Below are positions 1 to 11,805 of a stretch of DNA of 64,000 bases, piece by piece. The notes beneath the pieces were generated by a model. The model saw only the letters and a list, made by a program, of their open reading frames with translations. It did not search any database and was not told the DNA's origin. Source of the DNA: Patella vulgata (Eukaryota; Mollusca; Gastropoda; Patellidae); assembly GCF_932274485.2 (NCBI RefSeq), contig NC_065879.2, positions 42,154,436-42,218,435 on the forward strand. The letters are read 5' to 3'. Position numbers and translations under genes: made by a program. Every line of letters starts with the position of its first letter. Position 1 is the stretch's first letter.

Positions 1-448
1 GACAGGGTTAACTGCATACATGGGCGAAAAAATTGATTCATATTCATATTTTACTCCTCAATTCCTACAGGTTACCACAGACATTCTCATGAATAATACA
101 ATACATAGCACTAGAAAACTTGATGGGTTACCATAAATCATTTTCAGGCAACCTGTTAGGTTACTATCCTATATTTTGTGGTAACCTGTAAGCATCCGGC
201 CGTTAATTCCAGCCCTGTAATTGTAAAATATCATTCAATGAAAAGCTATCAACCTACTTCAATAAATTCCACCATATTGTATTTTAATCAAAATGTAAAT
301 CTGCACCAAACTATTAGAAGTATTTTCATCGTCTAGAGTTACCCACCCCTTTTCTAAAAAAACCTTGTAGGTGTAGCTTTGTTACCTGCTACTTTTCTCT
401 TGTGATTTTCATGACATGCTAAAAGTATTATTTTCTGTTAATTTGCAG

Positions 449-3400
449 ACGTAGCTGGTGAAGGAACCATAACTCCATCTGAACTAGCTATCCTAGATTC
501 TTTAATCAGTGGTGGCTCTGCTCTAAGCTTAAAGGTAAAGAAACTTTTTTTCTAAGAAGGAGAAATGGCAAAATGGTTTTATATTGCTACATGTGTTGCT
601 CTCATCGCTAGTCCACCAATACAACAATTTATTAAGTCTATTCCTTTCTATATGTGTACCCATGTAATTCATTGAACATTTCAGCGATCTGAAGAATATT
701 TTTATACGCCCACATTTTCATGTGGATGTATATTGTCGTCGCCCCTGTCCGTCAGTTCGTCCACAATTGTTTGTGAACACTCTAAAGGTCACAATTTTTA
801 TCAGATTTCAACGAAACTTGAAATATAGGTTTATCACCCCTAGATCTCGGTTCCTTTCGATATTGGCATGTATCGGACTGTAACTTCATGGATTATGGGC
901 CTTGATTGTACGAAAAATCACGTTTTTAGCTTGTGAACACTGTAGAGGTCACAATTTTCATCCGATTTTGTTGAAACTTGTAATGTAAGTTAAAAACCCA
1001 AAGATCTCAGTTCCTTTTGATATTCGCGCAGATCGGACCGTAACTTCCTGAATTATGGCCCCTGATTGTACGAAAAATCACGTTTTTAGCTTGTGGACCC
1101 TATAGAGGTCATAATTTTTATCCGATTTAAAAAAATGTTTAGTATATCACCGTTACACCCTATGGATGGCTGAGTTCGAATTTCATGAAAATCGGACCAA
1201 AACTGACTGACAAAATGGCCGCCCATTGTTCTCAGATAGGTAAAAATATGGTATATCAAGGTTGTGGACCCTATAGAGGTCACAATTTTTATCCGATTTT
1301 GATGAAAATTGAAATACATATTTATAACCCAAAAATCTTTGTCCGTTTCGATATTTGCACATATTGGATTGTAACTTCCTGAATTATGGCCCTTGATTGT
1401 ACGAAAAGTCGAGTTTTTAGGATGTGATCCCTCTAGATGTCACAATTTTTATCCGATTTAAAAAAACGTTTGAATATATCACTGTTACACCCTTATAAAT
1501 GATGGTTGAGTCTGAAATTTGTACAAATCGGACCAAAACTGCCGGACAAAATGGCTACCCCTCGTACGCAAATATTGTAAATATATGGTAGATAGGTTTT
1601 GGACCCTCTAGAGAGAGGACACAATTTTGATCCGATTTTGATGAAACTTGAAATACATGTTTATAACTCAAAGATCTTGGTTCCTTTCAATATTCATGCA
1701 TATCGGATCGTAACTTCCTGAATTATGGCCCTTGATTGTACGAAAAATCCCTTCTTTTTTTAAGCTTGTTCTCTGTCCATCTCTTGCAAAATGTGGGCGT
1801 ATCTTGCATGGCAACCACTTGTTTTTTTATTCTTTACTTTCTTTTTTTCTGAATATTTTGATTTTAGAATAATTTTGTATTTTTGAATACTCACAGCTTC
1901 AGATTTAACCTTTGATGGTAAATTATTTATTTTAGGCACATTTTATCAGTGAATTACCAGATATATCTCCTATGGTAAACACTATCACGTATCTTAACTT
2001 GTCCTTTAATGATTTCAGGGTAAGTACAGTCATAATGACCAAAATGTTAAACCTTGTTTCCCCTACGAGCAAGCGAAATATTTGACATAAAATTGAACTA
2101 TATGTTAGTCCCGAAATTAATTATTTTGTGTTAAGTGGATGTTAAACCTGATTTATCTTTTTTTATCTCTAAACCCGGTTTCATTTTATAGCAGAGGACA
2201 TTTACCTTATTTTTATTACAATATATGTCTCTAATAATAATATTTACAGTAAAGGAATAGAGTTTAACATTGTCTCAACACAATATTTAGTCTTTTTGAG
2301 ACTAACATGCAATATTATTGTGGAGAATTTTGTCTGGTTGGCAGTGTTTCTCTTTGAAATCCAACTGTCATTGACATACACACCAATGTGTACACGGTGG
2401 ACCTCAGGTTTTCGCACCATCCAAACAAATCCAACAGTTATGGGTTCTTTTACGTACACACCAATGTTTATACAGTGGACCTCAGGTTTTTGTACCATCT
2501 AAACAAATCCAATTTCATGGGGTCTTTTACGTACACACCAATGTGTACACGGTGCACCTCACGTTTTTGTACCATCCAAACAATTTCAACTGTCATGTGT
2601 TATTTTACGTATACATGTGTGTACATGGTGGACCTCACGTTTTTGTACTATCCAAACAATTCCATGGAATTATCATGGGTTCTTTTACGTACACACCAAT
2701 GTGTACACGGTGGGCCTCACGTTTTTGTACTACCCAAATGACTAGGCACACATTACAAATGGCAACTGGGATTGAAGAATCCCAAAGGTTCTTTTCAGCT
2801 TAAACCCAGGACATTCTAGTCGAAGGAAAGTCCCTATCTACTCAACTGCCACAACACCAATATCTTTAGTAATGACTTTTTGCTATCTACATTCTTATAA
2901 TCTTAAATGCAAATAAAAAGAGTTTGGTTATTAAAAAAACAAAATTTTTCAGGAGCTCTAGATTGTATTATCGAATATTTATTAAATAATATTTCAGACA
3001 ATACCTGAAGAGGTATTAGATATACATCAACTACAGATATTAAAGATGAGAAATAATCCTTTAATGTCGCTACCATATGATATTAATAGACTGAGAAATC
3101 TGAGAACATTAGTGGCTTCTTTCTGTTTAATTACTTCTTTACCCCACAGGTAAGTATTATTCTTCTAAAGTTTTATTATTCTGTTCAAGATCTGCCAGAA
3201 ATTGTAACTATATAATACACATAATTTAATAAAAGATATAACTGTTTCAGTAAAATTGTTCAACACATGTTTCAGTGATTTGTGTAATCATCTTAGATAT
3301 TTTTATCCAAACCTTTCTCTGGGTTAATAAGACTCACATATAATTCATTTAATGACTAGTAAAATTAAACAATTAACTTCCTGCAGAAATCAATGATGGT

Positions 3401-6400
3401 TAAGTTAATTATTTTCTACTTTTAGTTTTTTTGGAATGAAGACATTAGAACATGTGAATTTATCTTATAATAAACTCTCCTCTATTCAAAACAATATCAG
3501 CAAAATGAGGTGAGTAAACCAATGTTTGCCCATCTCTTTAAACTCAATGGGATTTTAAAGTATCTTTAATATTCATTCATATATACAACCTATTCAATTA
3601 GGCCATATAAAAAAAATATAATGGGGAGGGAGTTTCTATTTAGATATGCCTACGTTTGTGTGTGGACCACAGTTTTTAACAGATATTTTCAAATTTGGTG
3701 AACCCTATCAATATTCAAGGTTCCTTCATCTTCCATTATTCATATTTCAGATATTTATTGGAGTTAAATCTAGAAGGTAACCAATTGCCAGCCATGCCAA
3801 GTGGAGCTTTAAAACTCAATTTACAGTATCTTAATGTTAAAAATAACTTCATGCATCCTTTATTCTGGAAGGAAAATACATACAATGAGCCACAGGTTAG
3901 TGTACTAAGATAATCTTTAAGTTCACATTATCGAGTATGTAAGTTTTTGTATTTTTGTAAACTAAAACAGTGGAGGCTATTAAACTGATAGAAATTCTGC
4001 TCTTTGATCTTGATGGTACTCTCTTGCATTCAGCCACATTATGACATGTTAATTAGGTGTCGCTGTGTTTTAAACACAGAAAAAATAAAATTTGTGATAA
4101 TGATAAAAAAATTTTTTTTAGATTAGTTACTCACCTTTCTAGGCATAACATGGTAGAATGCATGAAATTTGGGATTTGGTTTATTGATTTAGAAAAATGC
4201 ATATAATTTGCTCATTAATAAATCTTTGCACATTTACTTGTGTAAAAAGCTCAATTTTTCTTAATAGAGGTTAACTAATTTTGTTAATTTAGGAAAGATA
4301 TGTTATGTATTTTATTAGAATGAATGTAAGGATTGTTAATTAATTACGTGATATTAACTTCTTTAATTCCATCAATGTTTTAATGTAGGTTATTAGTTGT
4401 CATTTAAAAAAAATGACCTTCTCCATGTCAATATGTTTTCTGTATTCTATCAAGTCTAGGGGTAAAGAGTAGGCAAGTTAAGACAAAAGTATTTTCTTGT
4501 CATTCTCAGATTATAACTTGTTAGAATGTCTTTTTTCCAGAGATTAAGTGATATATCATCACTTGTTATTTATAATAGCGGTAGATATAATCTAACTAAG
4601 GGTTTACCAGATGCTGTTGTTGGGGCATTTCAAAGGTAAGTGTTCAAAGATAAACTATCTCACCATTTTGGAATACCTACCCAATACCACTTCTCTAAAG
4701 CGTTCACATAGGTAACAAAGTACTATATATACTTTTTATTAGAAACATATTAGATCATTGGCTTGTTCACAAAAAACTTTAACTAAAATATTTTAAAGGA
4801 GCTAAACCTATAACTCAATACTTTCCATAATGTTAGAAATAAATAACACAAATTAGAATTCCATATTGATGCATTTCAATTAATATTAATGTTATCTTGA
4901 TGTAAAAATTTGGGATACAAATTTCCAAAAGACAGAATGAAAATTTTATATTCAATGACAATACACAAGTCATGTATTCTATGCATGTGTCAGGTGACAT
5001 TTGTAATGAACAAAGAAAAACATATCCTACAAGACAATGCAGAAGTTATTAGTAATGGCTGATTCACGATGACGTTTAGAAATTGTCCACGTGACTTAAA
5101 GAGGGTCACATGGATAATTTTCAATGGTAATCGTAGACTTGATTGTCTACCTAGCAAAAATAGTGAGTATTGCCATTGGTTGATGGAATCTAGAGTAGTG
5201 AACTTTGATTCCAATTATTTTATTCCAACCTGATTCTCACCTTGGTATTATTATTTACTGAAAGAGAATCAGTTTCAGACGAGTTATTTGCCCCTGAGTT
5301 AGAAATTGAAATCAGACCAGTTATTTGATAATCTCGCTTACGAACATGGACGTAACAGACTTTAGACATATACTTAGTCATAGCTTGATGTTATTTTTGA
5401 AATATTTTCCATGTTCAGTTTCGGTGTTGGTCGTGAAATTCCATCAGAATTTTTTTTAGCATAGTTTGTCGTGAAATTCCATCATAATTTTTTTTAGCAT
5501 AGTTTCCCCTAGTCAGTAATGTAGTCGTGCTGATGGGACAGAAAACAAGGTCCTGTGTACACATTATGTGCACGTAACAGTTGACAAAATTTCCCTGATA
5601 ACACACTGCATGGCGTATCTCTGTCTTAATTGGCATTGTCAGTAGGAAGTTAAACCCCATTTCCTTTCCGAGTTTCAACTCTTCTTAGCCATCGAGTTTC
5701 AACTCTTCTTAGCCATCGAATAGAAAGTATCATTAACATTTATAATTAATTCATAGAAAATGAGCTAGTTCAGCAAGTTAAATTAACATCATGATCAGAA
5801 AGTTAAATTTAGAACATGTAGTTAAATTTAGTATAAGCTGGGTAAATAGAGATTGGCTTGTTAAATTAAGGCAATTAAGATTTGTTTGTTGAATTAGTTT
5901 TATCTAGTTAAATTAAGATCAGCTGTTAAAGATACATTAGTTAAGAGCTAAATCTGCCTATTGCAAGTCTTTCTTTAGGCTTCAGATGTTATAGATATAA
6001 TCAATTAGACCTTTATTTACATGAAAAGCTCAAAATCAACTCTGTAGACCCTCGGATGGCTTGGATACAGCTTGGATTTCCAGTCGTCCATTTAATAATT
6101 AAATCAATAAATTGCTAACCAAGCAATGTTTACCCTTATTCACTGCCTGAGACTGTCGATGAAAGGCCTGCCAATTGAGAGTACTGTATGAGAATGTTAC
6201 TTAATAATCAAGAATATGTTGATGGTTAGGTGGACTTATTGTCTGTCAATCAAATGATCGGCACAGTTGATGCTTATTTCTAGTCCAAACTTCCAACAGT
6301 GACAACTCAGTTCAGAATAAAGTAATTTGACTGAAATTTTCAATATTTTCTTTTTTTATCATCTATTTTTGAATTATTATAGCAAGAATGGCCAACTTTT

Positions 6401-8118
6401 TATAAAACTCTTAACTAATGTATCTTTAAATATGAATTTCTTTAACCTGAAAGGTACATAATATACACTCTATTGAATACTGCAGGGCCCGGTTCCTAGA
6501 AAATTCTTAAAGTAAGCACAATGTCATGCTTCACTTTTTCTTACGTATGAAACTTATAAAAATACGATCCCTAGAAAATTCTCAAGACCATTCTTACGTA
6601 AGCACAAGTCAAGTATAAGTCTAAGCACATTGTGACTGGTAAAGTTTACCATAAACGATAAACTGAGACTAGGATGCTCTTTAACGTCATAAAAACAACT
6701 TTGGTATGCGAATTACATCATAAATTTGTCGTCTGCTTCATTGACGTCATATATATATGGTTGATTTAGATGCATTTGACATATCCCCTATACACATATA
6801 AAATGTGCCACAAGATAAAAAAAACCGCAGACACATACAAACTAACTGAATAATTGTGAGAGTGCCTGATCTTAAAGTAGCCTGTGTGTTTGTAGCCTAT
6901 TGTTTACTAATTAGCAAATAAATAAAATGGTTTCAGGGTAGAAGCAAAATTTTCTATAGGCCCCCTAGCATTCTTAATTTCTTCTGGAGAAGGATTTTCT
7001 CTGTCTTGTAATTGTCTCTTTGGTATCAAAAGGTGTCGGAAATGCAGTCGAATAACTCTACGGTCAGCCATCTTTTTCAAGCAGAAACAGACTTAAGGTT
7101 GGTAAGCAAGCCGTATATCTTGCTTGGGACTTGTGCTTAGATTGACTATGTTTAAGAACAAAGTTGGGCTTAAGTTTTTTCTTGGAACGCATAATAACGT
7201 TCTTGTGCTTACAATGAAGTCTACTTAAAATCTTAGCACAAGAACTTTCTTAAGAATTTTCTTGGAATACAAAATAAGGTAAGTTTACTTAAATGCAAAG
7301 TCTACTTAAAATCTAAGCACAAGAACGTGCTTAAGAATTTTCTAGGAATTGGGCCCTGGTACCACCAATTATAAAACTGTGTGCATTGTCTTTAATTTTT
7401 TTCACACTATATTGAGGATTTATTGAATTCTCCCAATTGATCTGTTGTATTGTATTCATTATTTGAACCGTTCATTGACCAGCCAGCTTAACTAGAAACA
7501 TTTTCTGACTGTGATTTTATTTTTCTCATTAAAAAAATAAGTTTTTGAGATAGTTGACATGATTAACCACAAAGGAACATATCTGTACAAAGACAAGTAT
7601 TAAATAGGACATTAAACCAAGTCTAAATAAGTTGATTGTTCCCATAGATTTTAATATCGGCTGGATTTAACCCTATACACAAGTTCTTACATTTTTCTTA
7701 TAATGAATCAATGGTCAACTCTTTGATCTTATTAAAGACAATTACTGCTGTCTTTTGTTGTCTTTTTGTTTACTCAAACGGTATGCATTGTTTAAATTGT
7801 TTTGTCCCCAGTTGATGTCTTGTCATGACTTCATTATAAAATATCACAGCTTAGTGAATGAAAGTACACAGTTCATTATCGTTTTATAGTATTTTCATCT
7901 TTTATAGTTTTATGTCTATCTCTATTTTCAGACCAGCTAAATGTGATTGTTGCCATGGTGCTATGTTTGGCTCCGGAATGAGAATTATCCGACCCGTCTC
8001 AAAACTTTTTGGAATAAATAATTTACCATTTTTATTCCATGCCTGTAGTGTGTCTTGTTTGAACTTTTTCAAAGATAATACAGACACCTTATCTCAAATA
8101 TTATATGGAGAGGAATAA
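449..8118 (+). CDS. Leucine-rich-repeat protein, 3' seven exons (LRRC63-like?)
   Basis: Seven exons with AG/GT borders and compatible phases: 449-534, 1936-2019, 2998-3149, 3426-3509, 3751-3895, 4541-4635, 7932-8118 (TAA). The first visible exon starts in phase 2, so the 5' end lies upstream of the window. The exons encode LRRs of the LxxLxLxxN type, for example ITYLNLSFNDF, LQILKMRNNPLMSLP, LEHVNLSYNKLSSI and LLELNLEGNQLPAMP. The last exon carries a Cys-rich tail with CDCC, then CSVSC about 40 residues later, around the motif GMRIIRPVSKLFGI; it may bind a metal (inference). LRR proteins are generally protein-binding scaffolds; the exact role is unknown. A resemblance to vertebrate LRRC63 is from memory and unverified. 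The introns hold family A, a minisatellite and MITEs; the last intron is 3.3 kb. AATAAA-type poly(A) signals follow at about 8179 and 8299. Confidence 0.75.
704..1802 (-). mobile_element. Family A TIR element with internal tandem repeats, copy 1
   Basis: The ends are inverted: ATACGCCCACATTTT on the left and its complement at 1788-1802. The left end also forms a hairpin (ATACGCCCACAT, TTTC, ATGTGGATGTAT) followed by a CGTCCGT-like run. The body repeats a roughly 330-bp unit made of two similar halves; the recurring phrase TTGATTGTACGAAAA occurs near 891, 1058, 1387 and 1725. It lies in the first visible LRR-gene intron, inverted relative to the copy at 43495-45531. No transposase is visible, so it is non-autonomous. 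Confidence 0.75.
2058..2155 (+). mobile_element. SINE-S 3' fragment
   Basis: It matches the 3' half of the SINE-S copies at 8787-9063 and 35972-36278, including ATATGTTAGTCCCGAAAT and the terminal GTGGATGTTAAACC. It is 5'-truncated, diverged and intronic. Confidence 0.55.
2372..2745 (+). repeat. ~79-bp minisatellite, about five units
   Basis: TACACACCAATGTGTACACG recurs with spacing of about 77-83 bp (near 2376, 2455, 2530, 2610 and 2692), each followed by a GGTGGACCTCAGG-like phrase. The unit resembles the middle of SINE-V (the part with the CGTGCAC/GTGTACAC phrase), so part of a SINE seems to have been tandemly amplified. Short reading frames across it are repeat translations, not a gene. 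Confidence 0.75.
5431..5505 (+). repeat. 38-bp direct duplication
   Basis: Two near-identical 38-bp units begin at 5431 and 5469 (TCGTGAAATTCCATCA), next to a SINE-V tail in the last LRR-gene intron. Confidence 0.8.
5505..5668 (+). mobile_element. SINE-V 3' fragment
   Basis: It shares the phrases GGTCCTGTGTACACATT, AAATTTCCCTGATA, CACACTGCATGGCG and terminal GTTAAACCCCATTTC with the longer SINE-V copies at 28052 and 62386. The tRNA-like head is missing. Confidence 0.6.
5669..5716 (+). repeat. 24-bp direct duplication
   Basis: Two exact 24-bp units starting CGAGTTTCAACTC begin at 5669 and 5693. Confidence 0.8.
5936..6429 (+). mobile_element. TTAA-target MITE, copy a
   Basis: It starts TTAAAGATACATTA and ends AATGTATCTTTAA, so both termini carry TTAA plus a short inverted repeat. 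The interior shares AAATCTGCCTATTGCA, TTTAGGCTTCAGATGTTA and ATAGCAAGAATGGCCAAC with many other copies here. It is non-coding. The TTAA target is established from copy d. Confidence 0.75.
6483..7358. mobile_element. TIR element starting CAGGGCCCGG/CAGGGCCCAA
   Basis: The left end CAGGGCCCGGTTCCTAGAAA is mirrored by the right end, and both are followed by TTCTTAA-rich repeats. The inner right side repeats a phrase of the type CTTAAGAATTTTCTTGGAA several times, giving a foldback structure. A clean target duplication was not found. A 54-residue frame lies on the minus strand inside (listed separately). Confidence 0.65.
6907..7071 (-). CDS. Small ORF inside TIR element, unrecognised
   Basis: The 54-residue frame begins MADRRVIRLHFRHLL and continues with a charged stretch, QDRENPSPEEIKNARG. 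The start is the first ATG, and TAG follows LFAN. It could be the first exon of a transposase, a captured host exon or chance. I do not recognise it; composition alone makes it slightly better than random. Confidence 0.25.
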   Translation of the reverse strand: MADRRVIRLHFRHLLIPKRQLQDRENPSPEEIKNARGPIENFASTLKPFYLFAN

Positions 8119-8333
8119 AGCATTTTTTTTTTTATTAACAAATATTGATTTACATTTTGAAAGCTGCTTTCATGTACAAATAAAATAATTGAAAATGGTC
8201 ATATTTAAAAAATTGAATTGCTTTGGAATTGAAATTATTGTTATGATTTATTTACTTAATGTAAATGTCACATGCTGTTCTTTCAGCTAATGATGTACAA
8301 AATAAAAGGATTCAAATTAAAACTTTTTTCTAG

Positions 8334-8550
8334 TTAAAGATGCATTATGTAAGATTTCAATAGAGACCTGGTGATTCTTGCTATAATAGTTCAAAAAATG
8401 AATTTTACCTTTAAATTTTAAAATAGTGTTGGTGTTTAATCCAAATTTCGGCCATCCTGTGGTATAGAGAGTTGATTATGGGCTTGTCATGTGAATAATT
8501 ATAACATTTGAAGCCAGAAAAAATTTAGCTGATCCATAATGCATCTTTAA
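8334..8550 (-). mobile_element. TTAA MITE, copy b (internally deleted)
   Basis: Termini are TTAAAGATGCATTATG and CATAATGCATCTTTAA, a perfect inverted pair. Only 217 bp remain versus about 500 bp in full copies. Orientation comes from TTGCTATAATAGTTC near the left end. Confidence 0.75.
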
Positions 8551-8733
8551 AACTCCAATTAGAGAAAATGATAAATGAAATTGTCCTAGTAATAAAAATA
8601 TCAGAACTTATTGATCAAGACAAGCTGAGACATGTTACGGAATTGGTCACATTCGCATTTCAGTTATTGATCAAACTATTTTTTTTTTTTATGAAATGAC
8701 ACATTCTATGCTGACAAAAAAGAATAATCTTTT

Positions 8734-9332
8734 TTAAGCATACATTATGCAAGAGCCAAATTGCCAATTGCAGATCTTTCTTTAGGGAGAGAGAGAAATG
8801 GGGTTTAACGTCCACTCGACACAAACTAGCTCATTTCGGGACTAACATATGGTTCAATTTTATTTAAATCATTCACTTGCGCGTAGGGGTCTTTAGCAGT
8901 GGGAGTAAACCGGAGGACCCGGAGAAAACCCACAAGGTTCCACAGGCGACCCTACTCCTTGTCACGTACAACCGGGGAATCGAAACCCTGCAAGTTAACT
9001 CAATGACAGACCGTATGATATAGCGTGCGCGTGCTAACCATTCGGCCATCCAACCCCCCCCCCCTTTCTTTAGGCCTGAAATGTTATCTAAAGACATTAA
9101 TCAACTTAAGGAGACCATGTTCAACTCTCGATGCCATCGCTAGCCTGTGATATTTAGCAGATTGGAATACATGATGATTAAGGCTAGGCTAAACTTCAAA
9201 AGCTAATATCTCGGTTCAGAGTGGAGCAATTTGACTGAAATTTTCAGCATATTCTATTTACGTTACCTATTTTTAAACTATTATAGCGCGAACAGTCAAC
9301 TCTTTATCTAATCTTCCATAATGCCCCTTTAA
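8734..9332 (+). mobile_element. TTAA MITE, copy c, split by a SINE
   Basis: It starts TTAAGCATACATTATGCAAG and ends ATAATGCCCCTTTAA. A SINE-S copy sits at 8787-9063. Without the SINE the MITE is about 310 bp. Confidence 0.75.
8787..9063 (-). mobile_element. SINE-S, full-length copy
   Basis: On the minus strand it opens with a tRNA-like head holding a pol III A box (TGGCCGAATGG) and B box (TTTCGATTCCC), then a body ending in a GA/CT dinucleotide tail. It is flanked by an 11-bp direct repeat CTTTCTTTAGG (8776-8786 and 9064-9074), the target duplication expected from LINE-driven retroposition. The host sequence is MITE copy c. Confidence 0.85.
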
Positions 9333-10003
9333 TAAAAGACTTTATATATGTCAAGCGGTTTTATCTGTACAATAATTGTATATTATAGGTTTCATATTGT
9401 GATCAATCTTATTAAAATCAAATGTCAATTACCCTTTTTTTCTGTTTGTTACTGAAACAACATTGAAATCTGAAATATTTTCTTTAAATCAAGTGTTCAG
9501 GTCATGTTATCTTATTGACTAATCATAATATTGTCTATATTGATATAGAGGACTTCATTTTATGGTGAATTATATAATGGGAGTTTTACAAGTCATGTTT
9601 ATACAATAATCATCTACATATGGATTGGTGCTGGAGTGGAGTAGGTAGCTTTGAGCCAGTCAGTCTCTAATGCCTATCTCCCCCACAGTTTCTTTTCTTT
9701 TAGCTATGGATACTAGTCTCTTCGGCAAGGCAGTGCCATGGTCTGATGAGGAGTCTTGATGGCGAGCAGTTTCCCTGTCATTCTTAAGAATGCAGACATG
9801 ATCCCAAAATATGTTTAAGTAGCATTGATGTGATTCCATTGGTCAAATTATACATATTATGTAACATATAAAAAATATAGTAAAAACATGTTTAGTGTTG
9901 AATAGTGCAAAGATTGTTATTTGGTACAATGGCTCATGAAAGCTACCACTACCAGTATAGGCTACAAGTAGCAAAAAGAGGCAAGATATTCTAATTTAAA
10001 CAA
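9333..10003. other. Intergenic, nothing recognised
   Basis: AT-rich sequence without a convincing ORF, splice-bounded exon or recognised repeat. Confidence 0.5.
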
Positions 10004-11594
10004 GCCAGCAGTGAGGCTTATGTCCCCCGCCGAAATCCCCAAATAAATAGATGACACTGTTAATTTATTTATCGCGCATGTATTTTTTTCAAAAGTATCA
10101 AGCAATCAAACTGATTATCAACTAACACTAAGTTTCACCACTCTCTATCAGATAGAATCAAAGTTATCTTGTCCTAAAGCATTGATCAATGAAATTGCTT
10201 AGCTTTAGCTCGAAATGTTAATCATTGAACTCAGTCAAGACATTCACCTAATGAACATCTACATCAAGTTTAAACATTCTACCCCAATCAAAGGCAGAGT
10301 TGTTATGCTCCAAAGTCTTGACCAGTCAAATTGCTTATCTCTCCCTACCCTTAGCAGAAAATTCTCATCATCGAACTTAGTCAAGGTAAATGATATAATG
10401 AATTTATACTAGGAGTTTCATCACTCTCACTTAATTAGAACCAAAGTTATCGTGCCCCAAAAGCATCAACCAATCAGATTGCTTAGCGTAAGCAGACAAT
10501 GTTTATTATCATCGAACTAGATCAAGGCATTCAGCTAATGAACGCCTACACCAAGTTTGAACATTCTACCTCAATTAAAGGAGAGTTACTGTGTTCCAAA
10601 GTCTCGACCAATCAAATGGTTCATCGCTCTGCTTACCCTGAGCAGAAAGTGCTCATTATCGAACTTAGGCATTGCTGTAATGAAACTATACTCCAAGTTT
10701 CATCACTCTCACTTAATTAGAACTAAAGTTATATTGTGTCCAAAAGCATCAACCAATGAAATTGCTTATCTCTGCGTACCTTAAGCAGAAAATGCTCATC
10801 TTCGAACTCCGTCAAGGCACTAGCCTAATAAACAGCTACACCAAGTTTGAACATTCTAGCTCAATTAGAAGTAGCTACGAGAACGTAACTAAAAACGCTG
10901 AGATATACTGATGTGCTTGTTTTTAGCTACGATTGGATGCCTTTAGTTCCAAGTGGCAAACTCAATTTCTTTATTAATGTATGTACCATCTTAAAAATAA
11001 GTTAATTTTATACTATTAGTACTTATTACACATACGCAGTCCAATCTACCGAAACAACATTCATTTATCAGCAAATATTGACAATAAAGTAAATCAAGCG
11101 TTGTTTTTATCAAAATTGATTCGGACGTTCATAATTACTCTGATCAGATTATTACTTTGATTGGCTATTGCACACGAGGCCCCGCCTTTATGTGTTACAG
11201 ACGTAAATTTAAAATGTCGGAAAAAGCAATCTACTGTCGCTTTGATTTAAAAAGAGGGGATTTGTACCCGTTTCAGGTAGGATTATATGCTTAATTGTAG
11301 TTGGGTGTGGCAGAAATATTATATATAACAATAACCAATCGTTGTTTTGATTTAAAATATTGTCAATTTTGTTTACAAATGCCGGGTGCGAATCGCTCCC
11401 GCATGTGCTACATTGAAGGCAATATGGCATCATCTCTTATCTCGAAACATGGAGGGTTGAGAGATTAAGGTTTGTTATCTAAATTAGAAGGAGAGTTATT
11501 GCGTCCCAAAAAGTGTGACGGACAGACAGACAGACGGATGAACCCATTTTAATAGTCCCCTACTTTCTTTAAAAAAGGCGGGGACGATAAAGGC
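10004..11594 (+). mobile_element. Family B tandem-repeat element, copy 1 (interrupted)
   Basis: It opens GCCAGCAGTGAGGCTTATG then TCCCCCGCC. The body is a degenerate ~143-bp tandem repeat (recurring GCAGAAAATGCTCATC and AAGTTTGAACATTCTA), followed by a GACAGACAGACAGACGG run. It ends GGCGGGGACGATAAAGGC, an imperfect inverse of the start. A 610-bp insertion sits at 10872-11481. Short frames across it are repeat translations. Confidence 0.7.
10872..11481. mobile_element. Insertion with 9-bp target duplication
   Basis: AATTAGAAG stands on both sides (10863-10871 and 11482-11490) and the family B repeat resumes in register after it. The ends (TAGCTACGAG and TTGTTATCTA) show at most weak inversion. 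No coding capacity was recognised and the family is unknown. Confidence 0.55.
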
Positions 11595-11760
11595 ACAACA
11601 AGCCAAAACCAATTAAGATTGGTCTAGTATGTAAAAGAAGGAATTAGTTTTACTTAAGTTGGCTAAAACACATAAAGATGGTTGTGTGAAATCAAAGTAA
11701 ACTAGCATATAAACAGAACACAGTTTTTATGGGATAAAATCACTAGTTTTATTCCAAAAG

Positions 11761-11805
11761 CACGACGTTTCGACAAATATCCTCTTATCGTTATCAAGCA
11801 CAATG
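11761..11805 (-). ncRNA. Degenerate hammerhead-ribozyme-like motif
   Basis: On the minus strand, TTGATAA is followed by a 6-bp stem (CGATAA with TTGTCG, one G-T pair) and GAAACGTC. A hammerhead core needs CTGATGA, stem II, GAAA and a cleavage triplet. The first box is altered here, so activity is doubtful. Penelope-like elements are known to carry hammerhead motifs. Confidence 0.35.

Noticed and set aside
2244-2803. Overlapping 80-117-codon frames
   Set aside because: Translations of the 79-bp minisatellite.
9640-9790. Exon-like segment after CCCCCACAG
   Set aside because: All frames close quickly and no donor or partner exon was found.
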